Positions 63,742-64,000 of a stretch of DNA of 64,000 nucleotides are shown here, piece by piece. Position 1 is the stretch's first letter. The number at the start of each line of letters is the position of its first letter. The notes under the pieces were generated by a model. It saw only the letters and a list, made by a program, of their open reading frames with translations, was not told where the DNA came from and did no database searches. Source of the stretch: JAFEDN01 sp963844565 (GTDB taxonomy: Bacteria > Pseudomonadota > Gammaproteobacteria > Coxiellales > Coxiellaceae); assembly GCA_963844565.1 (NCBI GenBank), contig CAWJON010000002.1, forward strand, positions 1,178,001-1,242,000, read 5' to 3'. The translations under genes and the position numbers were made by a program.

Positions 63742-64000
63742 ATGAATATGTCCTCTTTACCTATTGCGGTGTTTGATTCAGGAGTTGGCGGTTTAACTGT
63801 ACTAAGAGCGCTAAAGTCTCATTTACCGAACGAATCTTTCTTATATCTAGGCGATATGGCGCGTCTCCCTTATGGAACAAAAAGTCCTGAAACAATTATC
63901 CGTTACGCTTTTAATGCCACACAGTTCTTATTTGCTCAAAATATAAAGTTGTTAGTTGTGGCTTGTCATACGGCAACCTCATTAGCATTGCCCTTTTTAG
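63742..64000 (+). CDS. murI: Glutamate racemase (partial, 3' end outside window)
   Basis: 86 residues before the window edge. PIAVFDSGVGGLTVLRAL (catalytic region around the DSG motif), LYLGDMARLPYG and LLVVACHTATS identify MurI, which makes D-glutamate for peptidoglycan. The cysteine-bearing motif is normally ACNTAS/ACNTATS; here the residue after the catalytic Cys75 is histidine 76 rather than asparagine. ATG 63742 and 63748 are both in frame; neither has a good ribosome-binding site. Confidence 0.88.
   Translation, partial: MNMSSLPIAVFDSGVGGLTVLRALKSHLPNESFLYLGDMARLPYGTKSPETIIRYAFNATQFLFAQNIKLLVVACHTATSLALPFL

Overview
The window comes from an AT-rich gammaproteobacterial chromosome. Housekeeping order is gammaproteobacterial: accD-folC-dedD-cvpA-purF, rlmD-relA, fimV-truA, lptF-lptG divergent from holC-valS. 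A GDP-D-glycero-D-manno-heptose operon, an ankyrin-like protein and a cholera-toxin-A-like ADP-ribosyltransferase together point to an intracellular or host-associated member of the Legionellales (Coxiella/Aquicella/Rickettsiella side). That placement is inference; no rRNA or other taxonomic marker is present. I saw no tRNA, rRNA, CRISPR array, integrase or transposase.

Layout. 1-3.1 kb (minus): manC (runs off the left edge) behind two FkbM-type methyltransferases. 3.2-6.3 kb (plus): purB and an NAD-malic enzyme. 6.4-8.5 kb (minus): lptF and a frameshifted lptG. 8.6-11.8 kb (plus): holC and valS. 11.8-12.1 kb: first copy of an inverted-repeat element. 12.2-13.8 kb (minus): ankyrin-like protein. 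13.9-19.2 kb (minus): holD, purF, cvpA, dedD, folC, accD. 19.3-19.4 kb: a run of hairpins. 19.5-43.6 kb: a large envelope-polysaccharide island. 43.7-54.6 kb: truA, fimV-like, a DinG-type helicase, ribE, recJ, rlmD, relA and small genes. 54.7-56.1 kb: frameshifted toxin-like ADP-ribosyltransferase, followed by the second copy of the element. 56.5-60.2 kb: birA, secB, a VanX-type dipeptidase, a CsiV-like protein, a lytic transglycosylase. 60.3-64 kb: prpC, prpD, an unknown gene and the start of murI.

The island has three parts. (1) 21.1-29.3 kb, one tight minus-strand cluster, encodes a HAD-UbiA fusion plus DprE1- and DprE2-like enzymes. This is the complete set for a polyprenyl-phosphate pentofuranose donor (arabinofuranose or ribofuranose), with a GtrA flippase-like protein, an amine-oxidase-like flavoprotein, an epimerase and large GT-C-like membrane proteins as likely users. 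(2) 31.3-38.9 kb, one tight plus-strand operon, encodes a transaldolase-like protein, GmhA, HddA, GmhB and HddC, enough to go from sugar phosphates to GDP-D-glycero-D-manno-heptose. With them are an epimerase, a dehydrogenase lacking its catalytic cysteine, an SDR and a Gfo/Idh/MocA oxidoreductase, presumably tailoring the sugar. (3) Three paralogous multi-spanning membrane proteins, two of them a recent tandem duplication, lie at the edges with a GtrB/GtrA pair.

Two genes (lptG and the ADP-ribosyltransferase) are each broken by one apparent extra base. Assembly error must be excluded before calling either a pseudogene.
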